The position numbers and the translations under genes are program-made. This document shows, one piece after another, positions 18,253 through 27,439 of a DNA stretch of 64,000 nucleotides. The notes under the pieces were generated by a model. That model was not told the DNA's origin. It was given only the letters and a program-made list of their open reading frames with translations, and ran no database searches. Origin of the DNA: Solwaraspora sp. WMMD406 (GTDB taxonomy: Bacteria > Actinomycetota > Actinomycetes > Mycobacteriales > Micromonosporaceae); contig NZ_JARUBF010000001.1 of assembly GCF_029626025.1 (NCBI RefSeq), positions 1,240,001-1,304,000 on the forward strand. The letters are read 5' to 3'. Every line of letters begins with the position of its first letter. The stretch's first letter is position 1.

Positions 18253-20520
18253 ATGACGGGCACAGTCGACCGCACCGAGGTACGTCGCCGCGCCGAAGAG
18301 GTGTTGCACCGCCTCGCCGGCCCGGCGGCCCGGCTCCGCGACGACCAGTGGCGGGCCATCGAGGCGTTGGTCGTCGACCGGCGGCGGGTGCTCTGCGTCC
18401 AGCGCACCGGGTGGGGCAAGTCGGCGGTCTACTTCATCGCCACCGCGCTGCTGCGCACCCCCGACGGCCGAACCGACCCGACTGCCGACCCCGGTACGGG
18501 TGCCGGTGCCGGTGCCGGTCCGACGGTGATCGTCTCGCCGTTGCTCGCGTTGATGCGCAACCAGGTGGAGGCGGCCGAGCGGGCCGGGATCCGGGCCCGG
18601 ACCGTCAACTCCGCCAACATCGACGAGTGGGACGAGGTCACCGCCGAGATCCAGGCCGGCACCGTCGACGTGCTGCTGATCAGCCCCGAGCGGCTCAACA
18701 ATCCCGACTTCCGGGACACCATTCTGCCCAGCCTGGCCAGGACCACCGGCCTGCTGGTCATCGACGAGGCACACTGCGTCTCCGACTGGGGTCACGACTT
18801 CCGCCCGGACTACCGGCGCATCCGTACGTTCCTGCGGGAACTCGCCCCCGGTACGCCGGTGCTGGCCACCACCGCCACCGCCAACGCCCGGGTCACCGCC
18901 GACGTGGCCGAACAACTCGCCGGCACCGGCGCGTCCGGCGCGTCCGCTGCGCCTGAGTCGTCCGCTGCGCCCGAGTCGTCCGCAGCGCTCGGCGACACCC
19001 TGGTGCTGCGCGGACCGCTGGACCGGCGGTCGCTGCGGCTGGCCGTGATCGACCTGCCCAGCCCGGCGCATCGGCTCGGCTGGCTCGCCGAACACCTCGA
19101 CAGCCTGACCGGTTCCGGCATCGTCTACACCCTCACCGTCGCGGCGGCCGCTGAGACCGCCGAGTTCCTGCGTTCCCGGGGCTACCCGGTCGCCGCCTAC
19201 AGCGGCCAGTCCGACGACGCCGACCGGCGCGCGGCCGAACAGGACCTGCTCGACAACAAGATCAAAGCGCTGGTGGCGACCTCGGCCCTCGGTATGGGGT
19301 TCGACAAACCCGACCTGGGGTTCGTGGTGCACCTCGGCGCGCCACCCTCGCCGATCGCCTACTACCAGCAGGTGGGCCGGGCCGGCCGGGCCCTCGACGG
19401 CGACCGGTTCGCCGAGGTCGTCCTGCTGCCCGGGGCCGAGGACCAGGCCATCTGGCGCTACTTCGCCTCGCTGGCCTTCCCCGCCGAGGAACAGGTCCGA
19501 TCGGTGCTCGCCGCGCTGGAGCGCGCCGGCCGGCCGCTGTCCACCCAGGCGCTGGAGCCGATGGTCGACCTACGGCGTACCCGGCTGGAACTGATGCTCA
19601 AGGTGCTCGACGTCGACGGCGCGGTCCGGCGGGTCCGCGGCGGCTGGGCCGCCACCGGCGAACCCTGGCACTACGACGCCGCCCGGCTGCGGCGGGTGGC
19701 CGACGCGAGGACCGCCGAGCAGCAGATCATGCGCGAGTACGCCGCGACCGGCCCCGCCGGCCCGGCCTGCCGGATGGAGTTCCTCCGTCGATGCCTGGAC
19801 GACCCGCAGGCCACCGTCTGCGGTCGCTGCGACCGCTGCGCCGGACCGTGGCTGTCCGACCAGGTCGGCGCGGAGTCGCTGCGCGCCGCCCAGGTGTTCC
19901 TGGGCCGACCCGGGGTGGCGATCGCCGCCAAGAAGCTCTGGCCGGCCGGCCTGGAAGCGGTCGGGGTCCCGCTGCGCGGCCGGATCGACGCCAGGGAGCA
20001 GGCGCTGCCCGGCCGGGCCGTCGGCCGCCTGTCCGACCTCGGATGGGGTAGCCGACTGCGGGCGGTCGTCGGCCCCGGCCAGCCGGACGGGGAGCTGCCG
20101 GAGGACCTGGCCGGGGCGGTGATCGAGGTGCTCGCCGACTGGGCCCGTGGCGACCATCCGTGGCCGGCGCGGCCGGTCGGTGTGGTCGCGGTCGCCTCCC
20201 GGACCCGCCCGACGCTGGTGGCCAGCACCGCCGGGCGGATCGCCGACGTCGGGCGGCTGCCGCTGCTCGGCGCGGTGCGACCCACGACGTCCGAGCCGGC
20301 GACCGGCGGCCGGGGCAACAGCGCCCAACGGGTACGGGCGCTGCACGAGATGTTCGCCGTACCGCCGGATCTTGCCTCGGCGCTGGCCGGCCTCGACGGT
20401 CCGGTGCTGCTGGTCGACGACCTGGTGGATTCGGGCTGGACCCTGACCGTGGTGGCGCGTCTGCTCTGTCAGGCGGGTGCGCCGGCGGTGCTGCCGTTTG
20501 CCCTCGCCACCACCAGCTGA
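18253..20520 (+). CDS. RecQ family DNA helicase fused to a phosphoribosyltransferase-like domain
   Basis: A 755-residue superfamily 2 helicase: Walker A RTGWGKSAV (about 52-60), DEAH in VIDEAHCVSDWGHDF (about 170), ATTATAN motif III and QVGRAGRA motif VI. A zinc-binding segment with clustered cysteines (CRMEFLRRC ... CGRCDRC, about 505-530) follows. In place of an HRDC domain, the C-terminus (about 640-755) has a PRPP-binding-like motif, VLLVDDLVDSGWT (about 717), typical of type I phosphoribosyltransferases. This fusion is common in actinobacteria but its second activity is untested. An imperfect PESSAA repeat lies between the helicase lobes (18935-18990). Confidence 0.9.
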   Translation: MTGTVDRTEVRRRAEEVLHRLAGPAARLRDDQWRAIEALVVDRRRVLCVQRTGWGKSAVYFIATALLRTPDGRTDPTADPGTGAGAGAGPTVIVSPLLALMRNQVEAAERAGIRARTVNSANIDEWDEVTAEIQAGTVDVLLISPERLNNPDFRDTILPSLARTTGLLVIDEAHCVSDWGHDFRPDYRRIRTFLRELAPGTPVLATTATANARVTADVAEQLAGTGASGASAAPESSAAPESSAALGDTLVLRGPLDRRSLRLAVIDLPSPAHRLGWLAEHLDSLTGSGIVYTLTVAAAAETAEFLRSRGYPVAAYSGQSDDADRRAAEQDLLDNKIKALVATSALGMGFDKPDLGFVVHLGAPPSPIAYYQQVGRAGRALDGDRFAEVVLLPGAEDQAIWRYFASLAFPAEEQVRSVLAALERAGRPLSTQALEPMVDLRRTRLELMLKVLDVDGAVRRVRGGWAATGEPWHYDAARLRRVADARTAEQQIMREYAATGPAGPACRMEFLRRCLDDPQATVCGRCDRCAGPWLSDQVGAESLRAAQVFLGRPGVAIAAKKLWPAGLEAVGVPLRGRIDAREQALPGRAVGRLSDLGWGSRLRAVVGPGQPDGELPEDLAGAVIEVLADWARGDHPWPARPVGVVAVASRTRPTLVASTAGRIADVGRLPLLGAVRPTTSEPATGGRGNSAQRVRALHEMFAVPPDLASALAGLDGPVLLVDDLVDSGWTLTVVARLLCQAGAPAVLPFALATTS

Positions 20521-20553
20521 TCAGGTCCCGTCAGGCGAGCAGGGTCTACCGGA

Positions 20554-21549
20554 TCAGCCGGGCCGGCCGTACCCGCGAATCGGCTGGTAGTCGATCCGCT
20601 CGACGCGGACCCGTTCACCGTGCCGGGGCGCGTGGATCATCTTGCCGTCGCCGACGTAGATGCCGACGTGCTGCACGTTGCTGTAGAAGAAGACCAGGTC
20701 GCCCGGGGCGAGCTGGCTCCGGCTGACGCGGGTGACCACGCCGAACTGCCGACGTGCGTTGTGCGGCAGCCGTACCCCGGCCTTCGCCCACGCCGCCGAG
20801 GTCAGGCCGGAACAGTCGTACGAGCCCGGTCCGGCGGAACCCCACCGGTACGGTTTGCCGAGCTGGGCGTACGCGAAGGCGACGGCGACGGCGGCCCGAC
20901 CGGTCACCGTCCCGGACGGACGGTTGGCCGCCGGGTCCTCCGCCGGGCTGCGACCGGCCGCCGCCGCGCCGGAGCGGCTCAGTAGCGCCTGCTGCCGGTT
21001 GCGCAGCTCGGTCAGGTGCCGGATCTCGCCCTCGATCTGCCGCCGGTTCGCCGCCAGCTGCTGCTCCTGCAGCAACTGCTGCTCGATCAGCGCGGTGGCG
21101 GCGCGGCGCGCGGCTTCACTTCGGTCCCGGGCTTCGCGCAGCTCGGCGATGGTCCGGGTGCGGTCCCGGGTGATCACGTCGGCGATCAGCAGCTGGTCGA
21201 CGAAGTGTTCGGCGGACGCGGTGGTCAGCAACGTGACGACCGGTTTGCTGCCGTTGACCCGGTAGGTGCTGGCCGCGAGGAGTCCCACCTCGTCGCGGCG
21301 GGCGGTGAGTCGGGCGTCCAGTTCGGTGATGGTGCTGCTGAGCCCGCCAGCGCGTTCCTGGTTGGCGTGCAGCTGCACGCGGATCTCGTTGTATTGCTCG
21401 ACCACCGCTTCCAACTGGTGTGCCGCCTGGTCGATCCGACGGGTCAGGTCGGCGAGGTTCGCCTGGGCCTGAGCCGGCACCGGAAACAACGCGGCGGTGA
21501 CAGTGGTGACGAGGACGGCCGTATGGCCTGCCAAGCTGATAACGGTCAC
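20554..21549 (-). CDS. Secreted NlpC/P60 peptidoglycan endopeptidase
   Basis: A 331-residue RipA-like protein: signal peptide cleaved near PAQAQA (about 28), a long coiled coil (about 35-195), a Pro/Ser linker and an NlpC/P60 cysteine peptidase domain (about 220-331). The catalytic Cys is in YDCSGLT (about 246), with histidines in QHVGIYVG and IHAPRHG. It should cleave stem peptides during cell separation, the coiled coil holding it inactive. GTG 21549 has no strong ribosome site, so the start is less certain. Confidence 0.9.
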   Translation of the reverse strand: MTVISLAGHTAVLVTTVTAALFPVPAQAQANLADLTRRIDQAAHQLEAVVEQYNEIRVQLHANQERAGGLSSTITELDARLTARRDEVGLLAASTYRVNGSKPVVTLLTTASAEHFVDQLLIADVITRDRTRTIAELREARDRSEAARRAATALIEQQLLQEQQLAANRRQIEGEIRHLTELRNRQQALLSRSGAAAAGRSPAEDPAANRPSGTVTGRAAVAVAFAYAQLGKPYRWGSAGPGSYDCSGLTSAAWAKAGVRLPHNARRQFGVVTRVSRSQLAPGDLVFFYSNVQHVGIYVGDGKMIHAPRHGERVRVERIDYQPIRGYGRPG

Positions 21550-21730
21550 AGGGGGTACAACGACCGAAGGTTACGAAAGCCACGGCCGGCCGGTCAATGA
21601 GCTCGCCAGCGACTGTCGCGGCGATCCGCCGCCCGCTACCGTCGGGACGAGCGACACGAGTCGACCATGACCGAGTCGGGACCACGACTGAGTCGGTACA
21701 ACGACCAGGTCGGCGGGGAGGGGAAGTCCG

Positions 21731-22645
21731 GTGCCGGACATGAGCACGCTACGGCTCGCCGCTGCGGTGGGCGGGTTCCTGCTCGCACTGCTGGCCGGCT
21801 TCGCCCTCGGCCGAGCGGTCACCGCACCGACCGGACCGGCCGCCGCCGGCAGCGGGTACGCGGCGACCTCCGGCGACCACACCCACCCGCCGGGCACCCA
21901 GGCGCACAACCACGGCAACGGAGCCGACGGCGGCGACGGCCAGGTCGCCGGGCTGTCGCTCAGCGACAGCGGCTACACGCTGGTGCCGGCGACGACCGTG
22001 CTGACGGCCGGCGTCGACACCGACTTCGAATTCCAGGTGATCGGTGCGGGCCGCCAGCCGGTGACCGAGTTCGAGGTGGTGCACGAGAAGCGGCTGCATC
22101 TCATCGTCGCCCGGCGGGACCTCACCGGCTTTCAGCACCTACATCCGGAGCTGGCCCCGGACGGCACCTGGAGCGTGCCGCTGCGGCTGGACGCGCCCGG
22201 GATCTGGCGGGTCTACACCGACTTCTCGGTACGGGAACCGGGCGGCACCCCGCGCGCGATGACGCTCGGCGTCGACCTGGTGGTTGCCGGCGACTACGCC
22301 CCGGTCGGATTGCCGGCGGCGACGACCAGCGCCCAGGTCGACGACTTCACCGTACGGATGGAGGGTGCCCCGCAGGTCGGGGCGTCGGCGCCGCTGCTGT
22401 TCCGGGTGACGCGCGACGGCGTACCGGTGACGGATCTGGAGCCCTACCTCGGCGCGTACGGGCACCTGGTCGCGTTGCGCGCCGGAGACCTGGGCTATCT
22501 GCACGTGCACCCCGAGCCCGATCTGGTGGACGGTGCGGTGAAGTTCTGGTTGGCCGCGCCGAGTCCCGGTGACTATCGGCTGTTCCTGGACTTCCAGGTG
22601 GCCGGTGAGGTACGGACCGCCGAGTTCACCGTCACGGTCGACTGA
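21731..22645 (+). CDS. Exported histidine-rich protein, possibly metal binding
   Basis: A 304-residue protein with an N-terminal membrane anchor (about 8-28) and a histidine-rich segment (DHTHPPGTQAHNHGNG, about 52-67). Two beta-sandwich-like halves follow, each with conserved histidines: HEKRLHLIV...FQHLHPEL and GAYGHLVALRAGDLGYLHVHP. The second motif recurs in actinobacterial exported proteins linked to copper or heavy-metal handling. The function was not identified; binding of Cu or Zn is inferred. GTG 21731 follows GGAGGGGAAG. Its end overlaps the convergent methyltransferase by 14 bases. Confidence 0.65.
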   Translation: MPDMSTLRLAAAVGGFLLALLAGFALGRAVTAPTGPAAAGSGYAATSGDHTHPPGTQAHNHGNGADGGDGQVAGLSLSDSGYTLVPATTVLTAGVDTDFEFQVIGAGRQPVTEFEVVHEKRLHLIVARRDLTGFQHLHPELAPDGTWSVPLRLDAPGIWRVYTDFSVREPGGTPRAMTLGVDLVVAGDYAPVGLPAATTSAQVDDFTVRMEGAPQVGASAPLLFRVTRDGVPVTDLEPYLGAYGHLVALRAGDLGYLHVHPEPDLVDGAVKFWLAAPSPGDYRLFLDFQVAGEVRTAEFTVTVD

Positions 22646-23783
22646 CCAGCAGGGCCGCCAGCCGTGGGCTGACCGGCCAGGCGGTGGTCAGCTCGGCGTA
22701 CGCCCGCTGGTGTGCCTCCCGGTCGCCGCCCCCGCCCCGGCGGGCGCGCAGCAGCAGGTTGCGTGGGGTGTGCTGGGAGTCGATGAACTCGACCACGTCG
22801 ACCCGGTAGCCGTGTGCCCGCAGCAGCGTCGCGCGCAGCGTGTCGGTGAGGACGTCGGCGAAGCGTTCCCGCAGGATGCCGGCGGAGACCAGGGGTCCGT
22901 ACGGGTCCGGTGCCGGCGCGCGGCGCAGCTGGGCGGCGATGTCGTGGTGGCAGCAGGGCGCGGCGAGCACCCATTTCGCCCGCCAGGCGACCGCCCGAGC
23001 GAGCGCTTCGTCGGTCGCGGTGTCGCAGGCGTGTAGCGCGAGGACCAGGTCGGGCGGTGGCTCGACGGGCGCGTCGAGGATGGTGCCGGCCACGAAACGG
23101 ACCTGGTCGGCGCAGCCGAGTTCGGCGGCCAACGCGGTGTTGCGGCGGCGCTGGTCCTCGCGGACGTCCACACCGGTCACTGTGACCTGCGCGCCCCGGT
23201 CGACCAGATAACGGTACGCGGCGAAGGTCAGGTAGGCGTTTCCGCAGCCGAGGTCGACCACCCGCAGCGGACCGGCGGGCAGCGGGTCCGGCAGGGTGGC
23301 GGCGAGCGCCCGCAGGAACGCGTCGACCTGCCGACGTTTCGCCGCGTTGGCGCCGATCGCGGTGAACAGTGGATCGGCCGGGTCGAGCAGATACTGTTTG
23401 GCCCGGTCGTGGCCGGTCGGGCCGCCGACCGGGCGGCTGGCCGCGACCCGGTACACCTGAGCGTCGCCTTTCTTGGTCACCCGCAGCTGTACGGTGGCGT
23501 CCGCGGTCTCGACGTGCCAGTTGCCGAACGGTTCGGCGAGCAGCGCGTCGACGGCGGTTTCGGCGTCCGGACCGGGAGCCACGTTGCGGGTCGACGGGCG
23601 CGATCCGTCGGTGGTGACGATCTGCAGGTGGGTGCCGGCGCGCAGCGCGACCGGCCGGAGTTCGGCGCGGGTGAGTGACGGGGTGGCGCCGCGTCGCCGA
23701 CCTGCCGCGACGGCTCGGTTCAGCGTCGGGCTGAGGAGCAGGTCGCGCAGGTCGGCGAGGGCGGCGTCCAGTGGTTCCGGCAT
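22632..23783 (-). CDS. SAM-dependent methyltransferase (Methyltransf_32/GSTCD-like)
   Basis: A 383-residue protein. An N-terminal basic domain (about 1-125) precedes a Rossmann methyltransferase domain with motif I VVDLGCGNAYLTF (about 187), GVDVRED, and the family signatures LHACDTATDEAL and APCCHHDI. These last motifs are shared with GSTCD and other Methyltransf_32 proteins, thought to modify RNA; the substrate here is unknown. It starts just beyond a hairpin that follows the helicase gene. Confidence 0.8.
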   Translation of the reverse strand: MPEPLDAALADLRDLLLSPTLNRAVAAGRRRGATPSLTRAELRPVALRAGTHLQIVTTDGSRPSTRNVAPGPDAETAVDALLAEPFGNWHVETADATVQLRVTKKGDAQVYRVAASRPVGGPTGHDRAKQYLLDPADPLFTAIGANAAKRRQVDAFLRALAATLPDPLPAGPLRVVDLGCGNAYLTFAAYRYLVDRGAQVTVTGVDVREDQRRRNTALAAELGCADQVRFVAGTILDAPVEPPPDLVLALHACDTATDEALARAVAWRAKWVLAAPCCHHDIAAQLRRAPAPDPYGPLVSAGILRERFADVLTDTLRATLLRAHGYRVDVVEFIDSQHTPRNLLLRARRGGGGDREAHQRAYAELTTAWPVSPRLAALLVSRP

Positions 23784-23797
23784 GGGTCAATGATCCG

Positions 23798-23840
23798 GAT
23801 CAGGCCCGGGTGGCCCGGACCCGGGCGGTTCGGGCTGATC
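23798..23840. terminator. Nested hairpin between helicase and methyltransferase genes
   Basis: Outer arms GATCAG (23798-23803) and CTGATC (23835-23840) enclose CCCGGGT (23805-23811) and ACCCGGG (23819-23825). It lies just past the stop of the minus-strand helicase gene (23847) and upstream of the methyltransferase start, suiting an intrinsic terminator without a U-run. Confidence 0.5.
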
Positions 23841-23846
23841 GGGCGG

Positions 23847-25799
23847 TCAGGCGTCGGTGCCGGAGTCCCGGCCGACCTGGCTGTCGCCGCTGCCACTGCC
23901 GCTGCCGCTGCCGGTCCGGTCGCCGCTGCCGCCGCGCCGACGGCGACGTCGGGTCCGGGTGGGACCGTCCGACGCGGTCTCGGTGACGACGGCGGCACCC
24001 GCGACCCCGCCGACGGCGGGGTCCGGGCCGCCACCGGTACGGGCGGCTGCCAGGCTGTCGGCCCGGCCGTCGATACGGGCTTCGCCGCGCCGCCGGGGCG
24101 TCCGGCCGCCGGTCTGCGCAGTGCCGGGCCCGGCCTGCACGCTGCCGGAATCGGCCTGCACGCTGCCGGAATCGGTCTGCGTGCTGCCGGAATCGGCCTG
24201 CGCGCCGCCGTTGTCGGCCCCGCCTGGACCGTCCTGGCCGGTGACGAGTTGACCGGCCCGGCGGCGGCGACGCTGACGAGGCTGACGGGTCGACGTACCG
24301 GTGCCGTCGGGGTCGGCCACGACGGTGTCGGCTGGGCCGGCGGTGCCGTCGGAGTCACCGGACCGGGTGCTGGAGCGGCGACGTGCGCGGCCGACTCCGC
24401 CTCGGCCTTCTCCACCCCGGCTTTCGCCGCGCGGGCCGCGCTCGGAGCGTCCGCCGTCGCGCCGGCGTCCGGCGGACCGAGACCGACCGCCGAGGTCTTC
24501 CTCGACTTCGGCGGAGAGGCCGGCCCGGGTCCGTTCCGCGCTCGGCAACGTTCCGGCGACGTCCCGGGAGATGTCGAGGTCGGTGTAGAGATGTTCCGAG
24601 GTGTGGTAGGTCTCGGGTGGCTCGGGCATCTCCAGGCCGAGCGTCTTGTCGATGATCCGCCACCGGGTGATGTCTTCCCAGTCGACGAAGGTGACCGCGA
24701 CACCGGTCGCCCCGGCCCGGCCGGTCCGGCCGATCCGGTGGGTGTAGGTGTCCTGGTCCTCCGGGCAGTCGTAGTTGATCACGTGGGTCACGCCGGAGAC
24801 GTCGAGTCCCCGGGCGGCCACGTCGGTGGCGACCAGGATGTCGATCTTGCCGGTACGGAACGCGCGGAGCGCCCGCTCACGTGCGCCCTGCCCGAGATCG
24901 CCGTGAACGGCGGCCACCGCGAATCCGCGGAAGTCCAGGTCCTCGGCCACCCGATCGGCGGCGCGCTTGGTCCGGGTGAAGATCATCGTCAGGCCGCGTT
25001 CGTCGGCCTGCAGGATCCGGGCCACGATCTCGATCTTGTTCATCGGGTGGGTGCGGTAGACCAGCTGCCGGGTCAACGGCGACGCGGCGGTCTCGGCCGA
25101 GTGCCCGGCGTGGATCGTGATCGGCTGCCGCAGGAACCGGCGGGACAGCGCGACGATCGGATCGGGCATCGTGGCGGAGAAGAGCATGGTCTGCCGGTCC
25201 TCCGGCAGCATCGCCAGGATCCGCTCGACGTCGTCGAGGAATCCCAGGTCGAGCATCCGGTCTGCCTCGTCGAGCACCAGGGCACGGATCCGGTCCAACC
25301 GCAGCTTCTTCTGCTTGGCCAGGTCCATCAGCCGGCCCGGCGTGCCGACCAGGATCTCCACTCCGGCGCGCAGCGTCTCGATCTGTGGCTCGTAGGCGAC
25401 GCCGCCGTAGATCGGCAGCACCCGTACGCCACGGGTCCGTCCGGCCGCCGCCAGGTCCTTGGCGACCTGCAGACCCAACTCGCGGGTCGGTACGACGACG
25501 AGCGCCTGCGGGAGGCCGTCGGCACCCTCGGACGGGGCGAAGACCCGGTCGACCAGCGGTACGCCGAAGCCGAGGGTCTTACCGGTGCCGGTGGGCGCCT
25601 GGCCGATCAGGTCGCTGCCGCGCAGCGCGATCGGCAGGGCGTACTCCTGGATCGCGAAGGCGTGCACGATGCCGACCTCGGCGAGCGCTCGGACCGTCTC
25701 GGGCCGTGCGCCCAGGTCGGCGAAGGTCGGGCTGTCCGGACGGGTCGGTGCCTTCGTGGCCGGATCGGATCCGGCGTTCTGTTCGGTGATGTCAGTCAT
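23847..25799 (-). CDS. DEAD-box ATP-dependent RNA helicase with repetitive basic tail
   Basis: A 650-residue RNA helicase. ATG 25799 is chosen because the DEAD-box N-terminus (Q-motif region FADLGARPETVRALAEVG) begins about 25 residues later. Motifs: APTGTGKT (about 70), VLDEADRMLD (about 178), SAT, and HRIGRTGRAG (about 355). The tail (about 430-650) is rich in Arg, Gly, Ser and Gln, with a four-fold 21-bp repeat (24134-24217) coding for DSGS-Q units and RRRRR clusters, as in the RNA-binding tails of RhlE/CsdA proteins. It probably unwinds structured mRNA or rRNA. A long GGCGC-rich leader precedes it. Confidence 0.93.
   Translation of the reverse strand: MTDITEQNAGSDPATKAPTRPDSPTFADLGARPETVRALAEVGIVHAFAIQEYALPIALRGSDLIGQAPTGTGKTLGFGVPLVDRVFAPSEGADGLPQALVVVPTRELGLQVAKDLAAAGRTRGVRVLPIYGGVAYEPQIETLRAGVEILVGTPGRLMDLAKQKKLRLDRIRALVLDEADRMLDLGFLDDVERILAMLPEDRQTMLFSATMPDPIVALSRRFLRQPITIHAGHSAETAASPLTRQLVYRTHPMNKIEIVARILQADERGLTMIFTRTKRAADRVAEDLDFRGFAVAAVHGDLGQGARERALRAFRTGKIDILVATDVAARGLDVSGVTHVINYDCPEDQDTYTHRIGRTGRAGATGVAVTFVDWEDITRWRIIDKTLGLEMPEPPETYHTSEHLYTDLDISRDVAGTLPSAERTRAGLSAEVEEDLGGRSRSAGRRRDGGRSERGPRGESRGGEGRGGVGRARRRSSTRSGDSDGTAGPADTVVADPDGTGTSTRQPRQRRRRRAGQLVTGQDGPGGADNGGAQADSGSTQTDSGSVQADSGSVQAGPGTAQTGGRTPRRRGEARIDGRADSLAAARTGGGPDPAVGGVAGAAVVTETASDGPTRTRRRRRRGGSGDRTGSGSGSGSGDSQVGRDSGTDA
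24134..24217 (-). repeat. Four 21-bp tandem repeats in the helicase tail
   Basis: Copies at 24134, 24155, 24176 and 24197; the first two are identical and the last two diverge. They encode (A/T)DSGS(V/T)Q units in the disordered C-terminus of the RNA helicase. Confidence 0.85.
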
Positions 25800-26301
25800 T
25801 GGGTGTCGGGGGTGCCCTCTCGTGGTGCGCCCCGTTCGTTGCGCGAGGGCGCGATTGGTATGGCGCCGTGCTGGCGCGATCTCTCTGTGGCGCCACGGCG
25901 GGCGCCGTCTCGGCGCGCCGCCAGGGTGGCGCGGTGTCTGTGGCGCCGGGGCGGCGCGGGATCCGGTTGGCGCGGGCCACACGCGAACGTCAGGTCGCGG
26001 GCCGCACGCGCGCCGCGTACCCGGCTCGAGCTGACTCGACGGCCGCAGCATCTGCCGACCATGGTAACCGACAGCCTGCGCCGATGCGGAAAATAGTGAT
26101 GGCGCGGACCGTAACCAGGGTAGCAAAATGTGACCTGGATAACAGGTGCTCGGGGGTGGAGAGCCCGCCGCCGTGGACGGACGGCAACCGCGCGGGGGGT
26201 GCATGCACCAGCGGAACGGGGAGTTTCGACCCGAGTGGGATCAGCTCGACCCGGCGTTGGATGGCGTCGACCGGAACACCGTTCCGGTCGACGCGAGGAA
26301 C
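25800..26301. other. Long leader region with repeated GGCGC motifs, and a terminator
   Basis: No gene was found. From about 25857 to 25975, GGCGC occurs about nine times, mostly as TGGCGC, at irregular spacing. This segment would be the 5' leader of the RNA helicase mRNA, a plausible place for autoregulation by structure. The sequence near 26080-26140 is less GC-rich (GGAAAATAGTGATGG, AGCAAAATGTGACC) and may hold the promoter. The far end carries the hairpin of the DUF3107 gene. Confidence 0.5.
26264..26294. terminator. Strong terminator hairpin
   Basis: GCGTCGACCGGAAC (26264-26277) pairs perfectly with GTTCCGGTCGACGC (26281-26294) around a 3-base loop, 8 bases past the stop of the minus-strand DUF3107 gene. 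Confidence 0.8.
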
Positions 26302-26526
26302 TCAGCGGACGGTGAACCCGACCGCGCGGGGCGCCGACTCGGCGATCTCGACGTACGCCACCTTGCTGACCGGAACGATGACCCGGCGACCCCGCTCGTC
26401 GGTGAGCGACAAGGTGCCCTCGCTCGCGATCGCCTGGGTCACGAGCTCCTCGATCTCAGCCGGAGACTGAGTGCTCTCCAGCACCAGCTCGCGCGGCGCG
26501 TACTGCACGCCGATCTTGACCTCCAC
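26302..26526 (-). CDS. DUF3107 protein
   Basis: A 74-residue small cytosolic protein matching the actinobacterial DUF3107 family in length and sequence (VKIGVQYAPREL, SLTDERGRRVIVPVSKVAYVEI). GTG 26526 is preceded by AAGGAGG. The family is nearly universal in actinobacteria and often sits near DEAD-box helicase and TetR genes, as here. The role is unknown. A perfect hairpin follows it. Confidence 0.85.
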   Translation of the reverse strand: MEVKIGVQYAPRELVLESTQSPAEIEELVTQAIASEGTLSLTDERGRRVIVPVSKVAYVEIAESAPRAVGFTVR

Positions 26527-26592
26527 AGGTCCTCCTTGATGTGGGCGAAAGCAACGCCATCGCGAAGGTTAGCCGATCCGGACCCGCTGCGG

Positions 26593-27291
26593 TCAGGATG
26601 CCTCGCCCCGTGCCTCGTCCAGTGACGGGGCCGGCGGCTGGCCCGGTGCCTCCCCGGGTGCCTCGCCCTGCAGCGGAAAGCCCGCGATGCCGCGCCAGGA
26701 CAGCGCGGCCAGCAACGCCTCCGCCTCGTCCTTGGGCACTTGGCGGCCGCCGGCCAGCCAGAACTGGGCGGCGGTCTCCGCCGCGCCGACCAGGCCGGAA
26801 GCGAGCAGTTCGGCCCGGGACCGGCTGACCCCGGTGTCCGAGATGATCGTGTCGGTGATCGCCGCGATGCAGTCCCGTTCGACCCGTTCGACCCGTTCCC
26901 GGACCGCCGGTTCGTTGCGCAGGTCCGAGTCGAAGACGAGCCGGAAGGCGCCACTCTCCTCGTCGACGAAGTCGAAGTAGGCCTGCACCGCCCCGCTGAC
27001 CCGCTCCTTGTTGTCGTTCGTCGCCGCCATCGCCGCCGCCACCTTGGCGATGATCGCGTCGCAGTGGGTGTCCAGCAGGGCGAGATACAGCTCCAGCTTG
27101 CCGGGGAAGTGTTGGTACAACACCGGCTTGGAGACGCCCGCGCGTTCCGCGATGTCGTCCATCGCCGCCGCGTGGTAACCCTGCGCGACGAACACCTCTT
27201 GGGCGGCGGCGAGTAGTTGCTTGCGCCGCGCCGAGCGCGGCAGCCTAGCTGACCTGCCGGCCGTCTGTGCGCCGCTCGACGCAGCAGTCAT
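26593..27291 (-). CDS. TetR family transcriptional regulator
   Basis: A 232-residue regulator. The N-terminal HTH (about 20-65) reads RRKQLLAAAQEVFVAQGYHAAAMDDIAERAGVSK in outline, with the recognition helix near KPVLYQHFPGK. The C-terminal ligand domain is followed by a Pro/Glu/Ala-rich tail. ATG 27291 is chosen because GGAGG lies 6 bases upstream. The conserved actinobacterial order helicase-DUF3107-TetR suggests a housekeeping regulator of stress or lipid genes, but no target is visible. Confidence 0.88.
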   Translation of the reverse strand: MTAASSGAQTAGRSARLPRSARRKQLLAAAQEVFVAQGYHAAAMDDIAERAGVSKPVLYQHFPGKLELYLALLDTHCDAIIAKVAAAMAATNDNKERVSGAVQAYFDFVDEESGAFRLVFDSDLRNEPAVRERVERVERDCIAAITDTIISDTGVSRSRAELLASGLVGAAETAAQFWLAGGRQVPKDEAEALLAALSWRGIAGFPLQGEAPGEAPGQPPAPSLDEARGEAS

Positions 27292-27439
27292 GTCGAACCT
27301 CCGGATGTACGGGCGGAACCTCTGGTCGGCGTGCGAACGATCAGTGCATACCACCTGGCCCGTCAATTAGCCCGACGTTGCAACTTATCGCCACTGTCAG
27401 CACACGGTAGCCTCAGCGGGGGCGACCGAGGAGCGCACG

